A DNA stretch of 64,000 nt from an uncultured Bacteroides sp. (GCA_949294185.1 CASFGA010000006.1:62001-126000); one strand, 5' to 3'; shown: positions 45,359 through 55,294, counted from the stretch's first letter. Made by a program: numbers and translations. The notes: generated from the sequence alone by a model not told the origin.

Positions 45359-47202
45359 TGGATCTCTTTAATTATTCCCGCCGGATGGCGGATGAAGTGA
45401 ATGTTGGCGCCACTCCTATGGGTGGCGCCAACCCTATCCGTGTGCAGAGTATGACGAACACGGTTACGTTGGATACTGATGCTTGTGTGGAACAGGCCAA
45501 GCGAATCATCGATGCGGGTGGGGAATATGTGCGTTTGACCACTCAAGGCGTCCGGGAGGCCGAGAATCTGAAGTACATCAATAGGGGACTCCGGTCGCAA
45601 GGATATGATACTCCTCTGGTTGCAGATGTGCATTTCAATCCGAAGGTCGCGGATGTAGCCGCGCTTTATGCGGAAAAAGTGCGTATAAATCCGGGCAATT
45701 ATGTGGATGCTGCCCGAACTTTCAAGAAGCTGGTTTATACCGATGAAGAGTATGCTCAGGAAATTCAGAAGATTCGCGACCGCTTTGTGCCGTTTCTGAA
45801 TATATGCAAGGAAAATCATACGGCCATCCGCATCGGGGTGAATCATGGCTCGCTGTCAGACCGTATCATGTCCCGTTACGGAGATACGCCTGCCGGAATG
45901 GTGGAGTCGTGTATGGAATTTCTGCGTATCTGTGTGGAAGAACATTTTACTGATGTCGTCATATCCATAAAGGCTTCGAATACGGTCGTGATGGTAAAGA
46001 CAGTCCGCCTGCTGACGGAGCAGATGGAGAAGGAGAATATGGCATTCCCGCTTCATCTGGGGGTGACGGAAGCGGGCGACGGCGAAGACGGGCGCATTAA
46101 GTCGGCTTTGGGCATCGGGGCGCTCTTGGCAGACGGATTGGGTGATACTGTCCGCGTTTCTTTGAGTGAGGCTCCGGAGGCTGAGATACCGGTGGCGCGT
46201 AAGCTTGTGAACTATGTCTTGGAGCGTAAAGACCATCCTTATATTCCGGGTGAGGCGGCTCCGGGGTTTGATTATACCAATCCGGTGCGCCGGGCGACAG
46301 TGGCTGTGCGCAATATCGGAGGGGAAAACGTGCCGGTGGTGGTCTCCGCCCGTCTGGACGGCAATATGGAAGTGGACGTACAGTTCAAGCCGGATTACAT
46401 TTATTGCGGGCAGACCTTGCCTGACACGCTGTGCGAAGAGGTGGCCTATATAGTCGATGCCAACGTTTGGGAGGGCAAGCCGAACACTTATCCCGCATTC
46501 AACGGTGAGCAGCTGATAGGCCTGCACTTTTGTTCTGCCGACATGAAGTTTCTGTTCATGACTTATATGGGGCTGAACGATGAGGCCGTTGCCTGTCTGA
46601 AGCGTCATCCGGAAGTTGTGCTTGTCGCGCAGAGCAAACATCCCAACCGTCTGGGAGAGTTCCGGGCGCTGACGCATCAGCTGATGGTGCTGGGGCTGAA
46701 GAATCCCGTGGTGTTCTTTCAGTTCTATCAGGAAGAAAATCTGGAAGACTTGCAGATAAAGGCGGCTGCCGATATGGGAGCCTTGATATTCGACGGCTTC
46801 TGCGACGGCATTCTGCTCTACAATCATGGAACGGCCATTGCCGATACGAAAGTGGATGAAACGGCTTTCGGCATTTTGCAGGCCGGACGCGCGCGCGTAT
46901 CAAAGACCGAATACATCTCTTGTCCCGGATGCGGCCGCACGCTTTACGACTTGGAATCTACGATTGCCCGTATCAAGGCGGCCACTTCACACCTGAAAGG
47001 CTTGAAGATTGGCATAATGGGATGCATCGTCAACGGGCCGGGAGAGATGGCTGATGCTGACTATGGCTACGTGGGAGCGGGGAGAGGAAAAATCAGTCTC
47101 TATAAGAAAAAGGAATGTGTAGAGAAGAATATCCCCGAAGAGCAGGCAGTGGAAAAACTGATTGCACTGATAAAGGCGAACGGGGACTATAAGGAAAAAT
47201 AA
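45358..47202 (+). CDS. ispG: 4-hydroxy-3-methylbut-2-enyl diphosphate synthase, long form
   Basis: This [4Fe-4S] enzyme converts MEcPP to HMBPP in the MEP isoprenoid pathway. At 614 residues it is the long form with an inserted second barrel (A* domain), known from Bacteroidetes, Chlamydiae and plants, against about 370 in E. coli. The N-terminal TIM barrel includes GGANPIRVQSMTNT and LVADVHFNPKVA. Cluster cysteines are in ISCPGCGRTLYDLEST and GIMGCIVNGPGEMADADYG near the C-terminus. The ATG at 45358 overlaps the purE TGA by one base; an in-frame TTG at 45355 is less likely. Confidence 0.97.
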   Translation: MDLFNYSRRMADEVNVGATPMGGANPIRVQSMTNTVTLDTDACVEQAKRIIDAGGEYVRLTTQGVREAENLKYINRGLRSQGYDTPLVADVHFNPKVADVAALYAEKVRINPGNYVDAARTFKKLVYTDEEYAQEIQKIRDRFVPFLNICKENHTAIRIGVNHGSLSDRIMSRYGDTPAGMVESCMEFLRICVEEHFTDVVISIKASNTVVMVKTVRLLTEQMEKENMAFPLHLGVTEAGDGEDGRIKSALGIGALLADGLGDTVRVSLSEAPEAEIPVARKLVNYVLERKDHPYIPGEAAPGFDYTNPVRRATVAVRNIGGENVPVVVSARLDGNMEVDVQFKPDYIYCGQTLPDTLCEEVAYIVDANVWEGKPNTYPAFNGEQLIGLHFCSADMKFLFMTYMGLNDEAVACLKRHPEVVLVAQSKHPNRLGEFRALTHQLMVLGLKNPVVFFQFYQEENLEDLQIKAAADMGALIFDGFCDGILLYNHGTAIADTKVDETAFGILQAGRARVSKTEYISCPGCGRTLYDLESTIARIKAATSHLKGLKIGIMGCIVNGPGEMADADYGYVGAGRGKISLYKKKECVEKNIPEEQAVEKLIALIKANGDYKEK

Positions 47203-47226
47203 TTATCCCGGTAGCAAAAAAATGAT

Positions 47227-47272
47227 ATGCCGCTGTCTCAAATCCGGTTTTGAGGCGGCGGCATTTCTTTTT
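47227..47272 (+). terminator. strong terminator after ispG
   Basis: A stem of about 16 bp from ATGCCGC (47227-47233) through CTCAAA pairs with TTTGAG to GCGGCAT (47258-47264), with two G-T pairs and a TCCGGT loop, and is followed by TTTCTTTTT. It closes the rpoN-gcvH-purE-ispG run. Confidence 0.9.
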
Positions 47273-47313
47273 CCGGTGAATGAAAAGAATCTTTTCCTTG
47301 CCGTAAAGAGGGA
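47270..47313. repeat. 22-nt-step hairpin array G (2 clear units)
   Basis: Units at 47270 (TTTCCG, GTGA, ATGAAA, AGAATC) and 47292 (TTTTCC, TTGC, CGTAAA, GAGGGA) are 22 nt apart; weaker traces continue to about 47360. It fills the gap between ispG and gltX, where I see no other gene in 47314-47517 apart from the gltX promoter. Confidence 0.45.
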
Positions 47314-47457
47314 AGTGGCTGTCGTATTGGATGCCGGAAGAATCTTGTAAGGGATTCCTTTGGCGAAGACGGGACAGATGCCGTAGGAAAGCCGTGACAA
47401 GATACGGGCATACGATAAAAATCAGGCGGGCTCTTAAGTTATTAGAAAAGAAATGTC

Positions 47458-47465
47458 TATCTTTG
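47458..47465 (+). promoter_or_regulatory. -7 element of the gltX promoter
   Basis: TATCTTTG matches TAnnTTTG and lies 53 nt before the ATG at 47518. Confidence 0.5.
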
Positions 47466-47517
47466 TGGCGGTAAAAAATAAGAAGAATCTTGAATTTTAG
47501 AATTAGATAAAGCCATT

Positions 47518-49041
47518 ATGTCAGAAAGAAAAGTAAGAGTTCGTTTTGCTCCCAGTCCGACAGGACCGTTGCATATCGGCGGCGTGCGTACTGCCTTGTA
47601 TAACTACTTGTTTGCCCGTCAGCACGGGGGGGATCTGGTGTTCCGCATCGAGGATACCGACTCAAACCGTTTCGTTCCGGGTGCGGAAGAATATATTATT
47701 GAATCTTTCAAATGGTTGGGAATCCGTTTCGATGAAGGGGTAAGCTTCGGTGGAGAGCACGGGCCTTACCGTCAGTCGGAGCGTCGTGACATATACAAGA
47801 AATATGTGAAAGTGTTGCTGGACAGCGGAAGAGCCTACATTGCCTTCGATACACCGGAGGAACTGGAGGCGAAGCGCAAGGCTGTGCCCAATTTCCAATA
47901 TGACGCCTCGACCCGCGACACGATGCGCAATTCTTTGACTCTGGGCAAAGAGGAGGTGGAGCGCCTGATCGCCGATGGCAGTCAGTATGTAGTCCGCTTT
48001 AAGATAGAGCCGGATGAGGATGTTCATGTGCATGATCTGATTCGTGGAGAAGTAGTCATCAATTCTTCCATCCTCGATGATAAGGTGCTTTACAAGTCGG
48101 CCGACGAATTGCCGACCTATCATCTGGCCAATATCATCGATGACCACCTGATGGAAATAACCCATGTAATCCGCGGAGAAGAATGGCTTCCTTCCGCTCC
48201 GCTGCATGTCTTGCTTTATCGTGCCTTTGGATGGGAGGATACGATGCCTGAGTTTGCCCATTTGCCCTTGCTGCTGAAGCCGGAAGGAAACGGCAAGTTG
48301 AGCAAGCGCGACGGCGACCGTCTGGGATTCCCTGTTTTCCCGTTGGAATGGCATGACCCGAAGACGGGAGAGACGTCTTCCGGCTACCGTGAGTCCGGTT
48401 ATCTGCCCGAAGCGGTCATTAATTTCCTTGCTTTGCTGGGATGGAACCCGGGGAATGACCAGGAAATCATGTCGATGGACGAGCTGGTAAGCCTGTTTGA
48501 CCTGCACCGTTGCAGCAAGGCGGGTGCTAAGTTCGATTATAAGAAAGGGGTTTGGTTCAATCATGAATATATCCTGCGCAAGCCGGATGCCGAGATAGCC
48601 GGATTGTTCAAGCCCATACTGGAAGCACACGGCATCCGGACAGCTGACTATACAGATGAATATCTGACCCGTGTGGTGTCTTTGGTGAAAAGTCGCGTGA
48701 ACTTCGTGAAGGAAATCTGGGATCAGACCCGCTTTTTCTTCGTCGCTCCCGACACATACGCCGAGAAAGATGTGAAAAAGCGTTGGAATGCCGACACGCC
48801 CCGCATTATGAACGAATTGATGGATGTGTTGCGCGGCATCGATGACTTTTCATCAAAACCTTCGGAAGAGGTCGTAATCGGTTGGATAACGGAGAAAGGA
48901 TACCATTTGGGCAATGTGATGAATGCTTTCCGCCTTGCCGTAGTGGGCGAATGCAAGGGGCCCCACATGTTTGACATTACTGAACTGTTGGGTAAGGAAG
49001 AGACTTTGGCTCGGATTGAAAAGGCTATAAAGGCATTATGA
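47518..49041 (+). CDS. gltX: glutamyl-tRNA synthetase
   Basis: This class I aminoacyl-tRNA synthetase attaches glutamate to tRNA-Glu. Of its 507 residues, the HIGH-type motif is [20 protein letters not shown] (about 11-30), the editing-free catalytic core has [12 protein letters not shown], and the KMSKS-type loop is [18 protein letters not shown] near 260. It has the canonical GluRS length. Its TGA overlaps the ATG of the acyltransferase gene (49038-49041), coupling translation machinery to the surface-glycan genes. Confidence 0.97.
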   Translation: MSERKVRVRFAPSPTGPLHIGGVRTALYNYLFARQHGGDLVFRIEDTDSNRFVPGAEEYIIESFKWLGIRFDEGVSFGGEHGPYRQSERRDIYKKYVKVLLDSGRAYIAFDTPEELEAKRKAVPNFQYDASTRDTMRNSLTLGKEEVERLIADGSQYVVRFKIEPDEDVHVHDLIRGEVVINSSILDDKVLYKSADELPTYHLANIIDDHLMEITHVIRGEEWLPSAPLHVLLYRAFGWEDTMPEFAHLPLLLKPEGNGKLSKRDGDRLGFPVFPLEWHDPKTGETSSGYRESGYLPEAVINFLALLGWNPGNDQEIMSMDELVSLFDLHRCSKAGAKFDYKKGVWFNHEYILRKPDAEIAGLFKPILEAHGIRTADYTDEYLTRVVSLVKSRVNFVKEIWDQTRFFFVAPDTYAEKDVKKRWNADTPRIMNELMDVLRGIDDFSSKPSEEVVIGWITEKGYHLGNVMNAFRLAVVGECKGPHMFDITELLGKEETLARIEKAIKAL

Positions 49042-49922
49042 TTTACCATCTGCTTCGTTTCCTTCTAAAGCTTTTGTCATACATCCCTTTCAGAGTGTTG
49101 TACATCCTGTCAGACGGCTTGTTTTGTCTGCTGTATTATTTGGTTGGCTACCGTCGGAAAGTGGTTCGTCAGAACTTGACAGAATCTTTTCCAGAGAAGA
49201 GCCTGCCGGAAATCAGGCGGATAGAGAAGAAGTTCTACCGTTTCTTTGCGGATATGATTCTGGAAAGCTGCAAGCTGGCTTCGGTCTCTCCGGAAGAAAT
49301 AAGGCGGCGGATGAAGTTTACGAATGTCGAAGCGGTAAATTCAATGCTGAAGCAAGGGAAGTCTGTCTCTGTTTATCTGGGGCATTACGGGAATTGGGAG
49401 TGGGTTTCCTCTATGCCTTTATGGCTGGAAAATGGCGTAACCGGTGCCCAAATCTACCATAAGTTGCGCAACAAGGACATGGAGCGGCTGATGCTGCATA
49501 TCCGCGGGCGTATGGGGGCTGTCAGTGTGGATATGCACAAGACATCCCGCTATATCACCGGACTGGTGAACAGCCGTCAGGTGTGCGTTGTCGGGTTTAT
49601 AGCCGACCAGTCGCCGAGATGGCAGGAGGCGCGTCATTTCCTGCCCTTTCTGCACCACAAGACTCCCGTATTGACAGGGACGGAAAAGATAACGAAACAT
49701 TACGGGTTTGAAGCATTCTATCTGGATGTGAAAAGACTGAGGAGGGGATATTATGAGGCGGAATTTACGCAGCTTCACGGCAATCCCCGGGCTTTGCCTG
49801 ACTTTGAGCTGACAACGCTTTATTTCCGTCGCTTGGAACAGGCAATCTTGCGGCAGCCCGAACTGTATCTGTGGACGCATAACCGCTTCAAGCATGCGGA
49901 GAGGTCGGACGAAACCGTTTAG
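49038..49922 (+). CDS. LpxL/HtrB-like lipid A acyltransferase
   Basis: This inner-membrane acyltransferase of 294 residues is probably a late lipid A acylation enzyme. The N-terminus has one membrane helix ([20 protein letters not shown]) and [20 protein letters not shown], typical of the family. The catalytic HX4(D/E) motif is [15 protein letters not shown] near 117, and [20 protein letters not shown] near 183 matches the substrate motif. It overlaps gltX by four bases and precedes the Stealth gene by 42 nt, fitting a lipooligosaccharide context. Confidence 0.9.
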   Translation: MIYHLLRFLLKLLSYIPFRVLYILSDGLFCLLYYLVGYRRKVVRQNLTESFPEKSLPEIRRIEKKFYRFFADMILESCKLASVSPEEIRRRMKFTNVEAVNSMLKQGKSVSVYLGHYGNWEWVSSMPLWLENGVTGAQIYHKLRNKDMERLMLHIRGRMGAVSVDMHKTSRYITGLVNSRQVCVVGFIADQSPRWQEARHFLPFLHHKTPVLTGTEKITKHYGFEAFYLDVKRLRRGYYEAEFTQLHGNPRALPDFELTTLYFRRLEQAILRQPELYLWTHNRFKHAERSDETV

Positions 49923-49964
49923 TCAAAAGACGAAATATACATTTATTATATACAAGAAGCTTTC

Positions 49965-50960
49965 ATGATGGATATAGATTTTGTGATTACATGGGTTGAC
50001 ATGAATGATCCGAAGTGGCAGGCGGAGTTTGCGAAGTATTCAGGAAACAAGGGGAACACGAAAAACGGGGTTTCCGAAGCCCGTTTCCGCGATTACGGTT
50101 TCTTGAAATACTGGTTCCGCGGCGTGGAGAAGTTTGCTCCGTGGGTGCGCAAGATACATTTTGTCACCAGCGGACAGAAACCCGAATGGCTCGATGAAAG
50201 CAATCCGAAGCTTCATCTGGTGAATCACAGGGACTATATCCCCGAACAGTTCCTGCCTACTTACAATTCGGTGGTGATAGAACGCTATTTGCATAAGATT
50301 CCTGGTCTGGCCGAACATTTTGTCTATTTCAATGATGACTTCTATATCATAAATGCGATAGGGCCGGAGCGTTTTTTCAAGGACGGACTGCCCTGCGACA
50401 TCGCAGCGTTTCTTTATAATCCCTCGTGGTCGCAGTGGTACAGGCGAATCAAAAACAATTTGAAAATCATCAACCGGCATTTTGACAAGAGGGAAGTGAT
50501 GGCCCGATACCATGACAAGTGGTTTGACAAAAGCTACGGATCGAAGGCTCGTTGGAACTATATCCTGAAACCATACGGCAAATTCATCACTTTGCGGACG
50601 CCCCACAACGCGCAGCCTTATTTGAAAACCACTTTTGAAGAGGTCTGGGCTGTCGCCGGGCAGGAGTTGACCGCCACTTCGGTCAATAGATTCCGTGCAT
50701 TGGATGACTATACGCCGGAGCTTTTCCGCACATGGCAGATCTGTCGGGGTAATTTCGAACCTTACAATACCTATAGCGATACGAAGATGTTTCCGCTTAT
50801 GATTCGTCCCCGACAGGCGGTCAAGGCAATTTATGAACAGTCGTATTCGTTGGTTTGCCTGAATGACAATGTGCATATCCGCCATTATGCGCAGGTGATG
50901 GACAATATCAGGAATGCGTTCGAACATATCCTGCCCGAAAAGTCAAGTTTTGAATCCTGA
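49965..50960 (+). CDS. Stealth-family sugar-phosphate transferase
   Basis: This 331-residue cytosolic or membrane-associated enzyme probably transfers a hexose-1-phosphate to a glycan acceptor, making phosphodiester links. Conserved region 1 is DIDFVITWVDMNDPKWQAEF at the start. Region 2 runs from ARFRDYGFLKYWFRGVEKFA through VRKIHFVTSGQKPEWL to HFVYFNDDFYI (about 40-130), region 3 has NILKIINRHFDKRE-like sequence, and region 4 is near 290 (YSLVCLNDNVHI). The Stealth family is best known from capsule phosphotransferases of pathogens and human GlcNAc-1-phosphotransferase. An alternative ATG three bases later is possible. Confidence 0.9.
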   Translation: MMDIDFVITWVDMNDPKWQAEFAKYSGNKGNTKNGVSEARFRDYGFLKYWFRGVEKFAPWVRKIHFVTSGQKPEWLDESNPKLHLVNHRDYIPEQFLPTYNSVVIERYLHKIPGLAEHFVYFNDDFYIINAIGPERFFKDGLPCDIAAFLYNPSWSQWYRRIKNNLKIINRHFDKREVMARYHDKWFDKSYGSKARWNYILKPYGKFITLRTPHNAQPYLKTTFEEVWAVAGQELTATSVNRFRALDDYTPELFRTWQICRGNFEPYNTYSDTKMFPLMIRPRQAVKAIYEQSYSLVCLNDNVHIRHYAQVMDNIRNAFEHILPEKSSFES

Positions 50961-50977
50961 AAATCCGATTGCAGATT

Positions 50978-51850
50978 ATGAATAAGATCCTTGCAGAAAT
51001 CATAGCGGGAGTGATTCCCCATAAAATGACACGGAACAGATGGCGCGGATTGCTGCGCTATGGAGTGTTCAGAGCCTTGAAACTGAAGTGGAGGCTGCGG
51101 CATGACCATACGCAGCCCAAGTATTACCTGACGGTTTGCGCCATCGCCAAAAATGAGGGCCCTTATTTTCAGGAATGGATAGAATGGCATCGCAGGCAGG
51201 GGGTCGAGAAGTTTTATATTTATGACAATGAAAGCACAGACTGCACAAGGGAAGTGCTTGCGCCTTATATAGAGTCGGGACTGGTGGACTACCGTTATTG
51301 GCCGGGGCGGAAAATGCAGTTGGCCGCGTATGACGATTGTTTCGAGCGGCATCGTCTGGAAGCGCGGTGGATTGCCGTAATCGACCTTGACGAATACATT
51401 GTGCCGATAAAGGACCGGACGATACCCGAATTTCTGCATCGCATGGAGAAGTTCTCCGTTGTAGAGGTCAACTGGTTGGTTTATGGCAGCGGGGGAGCGA
51501 AGAAGCGCGAGCCGGGCGGTGTGATGGAAAGGTTCCGGCGGCATTCTCTGCCGGAGCACCGGCTGAATACACACGTTAAAAGCATCGCCGATCCGCGTCG
51601 GGTCTGTACGATGATAGGGTGTCACGAGGCGGCCCGCCTTTCGGGGCGTGCGGGCGATTCGCATGGCATGCCGGTAAAAAAGCATTTCGGCGACCGGAAG
51701 CCGCAGCAGGATGTGATTCGGATCAATCATTATGCAGTAAAGTCGTATGAAGAGTTCCTCGGCAAGCGTGCCCGCGGCCGCGCCCGCATAAACAAGCTGC
51801 GTGATCTCGGCTACTTCGAACAGTATGACCTGAATGACATCGAAGAATAA
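50978..51850 (+). CDS. GT92-like glycosyltransferase
   Basis: This 290-residue protein contains YYLTVCAIAKNEGPYFQEWI, then EWHRRQGVEKFYIYDNESTD (about 46-85), and IAVIDLDEYIVPI near 135, with a metal-binding DLDE motif. This is the GT92/DUF23 pattern, seen in enzymes that add galactose or related sugars to glycans. The donor and acceptor here are unknown. ATG 50978 is preferred over TTG 50969. It sits 17 nt after the Stealth gene, in the same operon. Confidence 0.85.
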   Translation: MNKILAEIIAGVIPHKMTRNRWRGLLRYGVFRALKLKWRLRHDHTQPKYYLTVCAIAKNEGPYFQEWIEWHRRQGVEKFYIYDNESTDCTREVLAPYIESGLVDYRYWPGRKMQLAAYDDCFERHRLEARWIAVIDLDEYIVPIKDRTIPEFLHRMEKFSVVEVNWLVYGSGGAKKREPGGVMERFRRHSLPEHRLNTHVKSIADPRRVCTMIGCHEAARLSGRAGDSHGMPVKKHFGDRKPQQDVIRINHYAVKSYEEFLGKRARGRARINKLRDLGYFEQYDLNDIEE

Positions 51851-51873
51851 TCTTTTACCCTAATTGTAAGGAT

Positions 51874-52878
51874 ATGGCTACATACTACGGAAGAAAGTAC
51901 AGGCTGTTGGAATTGAGGCACCGGCTGAAGGAAATCATCCTTGCAGTCCGGATTGCGCTGGGGTCGGAAGAACTTGGCAAGCCCAAGAGCGGGCAGCCTG
52001 TCTATGTCGCGATGGTCGACGGAAGGGCGTTTCACGGCGGAATGTGCGACCGGTTCAAGGGGATTGTCTCGCTATACGCCTACTGTAAATATCGCAATCT
52101 GCCTTTCCGCATAAGATACACCTATCCGTTCCGCCTGGAAGACTATCTGTCTCCTGCAACTTACGACTGGACGCTTAAGGAAAACGAGTATACCGACAAT
52201 CTCCGGTACAGCCGGATTCTCTACATGCGGGGAGAGCACCTTGCCACAAGACTCTTGCGGCTGAAGACAAAAAAGCAAGTCCATTACTATAGCAACCGGG
52301 ACTGCCTGCCTCACATCAACAATGCCTATGCCGGAGGAGATGAAGGCAGGGGTGGATTCGACTGGGGTGAGCTGTATCGCGAGCTGTTCAAGCCCGGCCC
52401 CGTGTTGCAGGAACGCATCGAATCGATAAAGAAAGGCTTGGGCGGCGACTATTATGCCGCGGTGTTCCGCTTTCAGAACCTGCTCGGCGATTTTCACGAA
52501 TACCACTTCAATTCTATAAAAGACCAAAACGAGGCGGAGACACTACTCAAAAAATGTTTGGACGCGATAAAAAATCTGCAGGCTGAGCATAAAAACCAGA
52601 CATTGCTGGTCACGTCCGACAGCGTGACATTCCTGAAAAGAGCTTCGCAAATGGAGGGGGTGCATATCATACCGGGAAAACTGGTTCATATAGACGGGCA
52701 AAAGAATGGTGTCCCGGCAGATTCCTACGAGATATACCTGAAGTCATTCCTCGATTTCTACGTGCTCAGCGAAGCGCGGAAGATTTATCGGGTCGGGACA
52801 TCCTTTATGTATCCCAGCGAGTTCCCTGTATATGCCGCCCGGGTGCATAATATTCCTTTTGAAAGCATTACCGTCTGA
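51874..52878 (+). CDS. putative glycosyltransferase, O-fucosyltransferase-like, unassigned
   Basis: This is a 334-residue soluble-looking protein. Features include VYVAMVDGRAFHGGMCDRF (about 45-63), a basic region around RFRLK/KTKKQVHYYSN, VFRFQNLLGDFHEY near 198, and LLVTSDSVTFLKRASQ near 245. The GG..DR near the N-terminus and the SDS motif late in the chain recall GDP-fucose-using O-fucosyltransferase/NodZ-like folds, but the match is by general pattern only. The position after two glycan transferases supports a glycosyltransferase role. A structure prediction would decide. Confidence 0.55.
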   Translation: MATYYGRKYRLLELRHRLKEIILAVRIALGSEELGKPKSGQPVYVAMVDGRAFHGGMCDRFKGIVSLYAYCKYRNLPFRIRYTYPFRLEDYLSPATYDWTLKENEYTDNLRYSRILYMRGEHLATRLLRLKTKKQVHYYSNRDCLPHINNAYAGGDEGRGGFDWGELYRELFKPGPVLQERIESIKKGLGGDYYAAVFRFQNLLGDFHEYHFNSIKDQNEAETLLKKCLDAIKNLQAEHKNQTLLVTSDSVTFLKRASQMEGVHIIPGKLVHIDGQKNGVPADSYEIYLKSFLDFYVLSEARKIYRVGTSFMYPSEFPVYAARVHNIPFESITV

Positions 52879-52919
52879 ATCCCGTCAGCCGTGTCTGGCC
52901 GACGAAATTCAGACGGTTT
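52871..52919. terminator. bidirectional terminator between convergent glycan operons
   Basis: The perfect 10-bp stem CCGTCTGAAT (52871-52880) with ATTCAGACGG (52907-52916) encloses GTC.GCC/GGC.GAC, then TTT. The left arm overlaps the last codons of the plus-strand gene. Confidence 0.65.
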
Positions 52920-52938
52920 GTGCGGATATTCCATTATT

Positions 52939-54087
52939 TTAGTCTGCTCCCATCCCGTTTTCTTCCATTATTTCCCTGAATCTGCGGCTCCATGCCGACC
53001 AGCTCAGCTTTTCCTTATACAGGCGCAGGCCGCCTTCGTGCAGGGCTTGCAGCGATGCGGCATTGAGGTTGCGCCTGATGCAGGCGGCAAAGTCGGCGGC
53101 AGTGGCCGTGGGCGGCAGCTTGTATCCGTTCACCCCGTCAATCACATAGTCGCCCGTTCCGCCGGTGTCGTAGGTAAAGATGGGCACGCCATAGGCGGAA
53201 GCCTCGCAGTAGACGATGGCGGAACATTCGGCCTGTGTGGGGAGCAGAAAGAGATTGGCTTCCTGCCACAGCTTCACATAGCGGCGGTATTGCTCCGGAT
53301 TGTTCTTGTTGAGGAATCCTACGTATTCAATGTACGGCAGGCCGTGGTACTGCTGCGGCAGCTCCCTGACTCCGGCAATGACCAACCGTGCCTCGATGCC
53401 CTGCTCATTGAGCAGACGGACGGTCTCGACGGCCACATCGCCACCTTTACGCCCCCATTCCACGCCTGAGAAGAGGATGTTGACACTTCCGCCCGTATAC
53501 TTCAGCGTGTTCGGCACGAGATCACTGTCGTCGATATTCGCCCCGAATTCGATTACGTAGGTCTTTCTCGGGTCGTAGCCATAGTCCTTCACCACAGATT
53601 CCGCCGCCCAATGCGACGAGCGCAGGTTGAGTGTGGCGCGATGGATGCCTGCCCGCTCTCCCTTTTCGCCGTGTTCGACGGTTCTGGCCGGCATCTTCTT
53701 CTTCCAGTAATAGCCCACCATGAGTCGATGAGTAGTGTCGGTGTAGAAGATGACGGGAATATCCTTGGGCAGATAAGGCAGCATACAGGCGCTGCAAGGC
53801 ACGAAAAGGTAGTCGCATCCCTTGTAGTCGCTCTTGTTGATGCTGCGTGCGCAGAGCCGGCTGTATTGCCGGTTGTAGTTTGTCTTGATATGCTTGTATC
53901 GCAGTCTGGCAATGCCTTTGCATAAAAGCTTGCTGACATCGTTGGGGCGCGAGCATATCCATTTCACCTCATAGCCGGCATTCTCTATGCCCTCTCTGAT
54001 TTTGAATATGGTGCCGCTCCATGCCTTTCGGTCTGTGAACGGGTTTTTTTCAGATACGTATCCGATGACTTTTTTTCTGTTCCCCAT
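52939..54087 (-). CDS. GT4-family glycosyltransferase, paralogue 1
   Basis: This 382-residue GT-B-fold retaining glycosyltransferase starts MGNRKKVIGYVSEKNPFTDR. Acceptor-side residues (YLFVPCSACMLPYLPKDIPV) precede the linker. The donor domain has NILFSGVEWGRKGGDVAVET near 218 and the EX7E motif in AECSAIVYCEASAYGVP near 300. No signal peptide or membrane helix. It is nearly identical over its length to the next gene at 54149-55294, differing at scattered positions. It is last in a four-gene minus-strand operon. Confidence 0.93.
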   Translation of the reverse strand: MGNRKKVIGYVSEKNPFTDRKAWSGTIFKIREGIENAGYEVKWICSRPNDVSKLLCKGIARLRYKHIKTNYNRQYSRLCARSINKSDYKGCDYLFVPCSACMLPYLPKDIPVIFYTDTTHRLMVGYYWKKKMPARTVEHGEKGERAGIHRATLNLRSSHWAAESVVKDYGYDPRKTYVIEFGANIDDSDLVPNTLKYTGGSVNILFSGVEWGRKGGDVAVETVRLLNEQGIEARLVIAGVRELPQQYHGLPYIEYVGFLNKNNPEQYRRYVKLWQEANLFLLPTQAECSAIVYCEASAYGVPIFTYDTGGTGDYVIDGVNGYKLPPTATAADFAACIRRNLNAASLQALHEGGLRLYKEKLSWSAWSRRFREIMEENGMGAD

Positions 54088-54148
54088 GTCTTCAGTTCAT
54101 TGTTCTGGTTGTCTGTAATTGTTGAGTCCGTCTCGTTTGTCCGGTTTC

Positions 54149-55294
54149 TTATTCCATTTTGTTCTCTTCCATTATTTTTTTGAACCTGCGGCTCCATGCC
54201 GACCAACTGAGCTTTTCCTTGTACAGACGCAGGCATCCTTCGTGCAGAGCCTGCAAAGATTCGGCATTGAGGTTCCGTTTGATGCAGTCGGCAAAGTCGG
54301 CGGCTGTGGCTGCAGCCGGCAAGGCGTAGCCGTTCACCCCATTAATAACATAATCACCCGTTCCGCCGGTATTATAAGTGAAGGAAGGCACCCCGTAGGC
54401 GGAAGCCTCGCAGTAGACGATGCCGGCACATTCGGCCCGGGTGGGCAGCAGGAAGAGGTCGGCCCTTTGCCACAGCTCTACATAGTGGCGGTATTGCTCC
54501 GGATCGTTCTTGTTGAGGAAGCCTGCATATTCGATAAACGGCAGATTATGGTATTGCTGCGGCAGTTCCCTGATGCCGGCAATGACCAACCGTGCCTTGA
54601 TGCCCTGTTCATTGAGCAGGCGGACGGTCTCGACGGCCGTGTCACCGCCTTTGCGCTCCCATTCCACACCCGAAAAGAGTATGTTGATTTCCTTTCCGGG
54701 TACATATTTCAATTCATTTGGCACGAGGTCGGCATCATCTATGTTTGCTCCGAATTCGATTACATAGGTTCTTTTCGGGTCATAGCCATAGTCTTTCACC
54801 ACAGATTCCGCCGCCCAATGCGACGAACGCAGGTTGAGTGTGGCGCGATGGATGCCTGCCCGCTCTTCCTTTTCGCCGTGCTCGACGGTTCTTGCCGGCA
54901 GCTTCTTCTTCCAGTAATAGCCCACTAAAAGCCGGTGGGTGGCATCTGTGTAGAATATGATGGGAATATCCTTGGGCAGATAAGGCAGCAGACACCCGTT
55001 GCAAGGCACGAAAAGGTAGTCGCATCCCTTGTAGTCGCTCTTGTTGATGCTGCGTGTGCAGAGTTGGCTGTATTGCCGGTTGTAGTTTATCTTGATATGC
55101 TTGTATCGCAGCTTGGCAATGCTTTTGCATAAAAACTTGCTGACATTGTCGGGCCGCGAGCATATCCACTTCACTTCGTAGCCCGCGTTCTCTATGCCCT
55201 CTCTGATTTTGAATATGCTGCCGCTCCATGCCTTGCGGTCTGTAAACGGATTCCTTTCAGATACATATCCTATGACTTTCTTTCTGTTTCCCAT
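54149..55294 (-). CDS. GT4-family glycosyltransferase, paralogue 2
   Basis: A close tandem copy of the gene at 52939-54087 with the same motifs (NILFSGVEWERKGGDTAVET, AECAGIVYCEASAYGVP). By eye well over 80 percent of residues agree. The start aligned with the paralogue is 55294 (MGNRKKVIGYVSERNPFT); an in-frame ATG at 55306 adds four residues. It is separated from copy 1 by 61 nt and from the GT-A gene upstream by 92 nt. The duplicate may add the same sugar twice or have shifted specificity. Confidence 0.93.
   Translation of the reverse strand: MGNRKKVIGYVSERNPFTDRKAWSGSIFKIREGIENAGYEVKWICSRPDNVSKFLCKSIAKLRYKHIKINYNRQYSQLCTRSINKSDYKGCDYLFVPCNGCLLPYLPKDIPIIFYTDATHRLLVGYYWKKKLPARTVEHGEKEERAGIHRATLNLRSSHWAAESVVKDYGYDPKRTYVIEFGANIDDADLVPNELKYVPGKEINILFSGVEWERKGGDTAVETVRLLNEQGIKARLVIAGIRELPQQYHNLPFIEYAGFLNKNDPEQYRHYVELWQRADLFLLPTRAECAGIVYCEASAYGVPSFTYNTGGTGDYVINGVNGYALPAAATAADFADCIKRNLNAESLQALHEGCLRLYKEKLSWSAWSRRFKKIMEENKME

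Noticed and set aside
47203..47400. 65-codon frame on the minus strand after ispG
   Set aside because: It reads through the ispG terminator hairpin and array G and shows no protein features.
52891..53469. Long open frame opposite the first GT4 gene (192 codons), and a similar one at 54119-54928
   Set aside because: Both are antisense shadows of the two GT4 genes, mirror each other because the GT4 genes are duplicated, and have no recognisable protein features.
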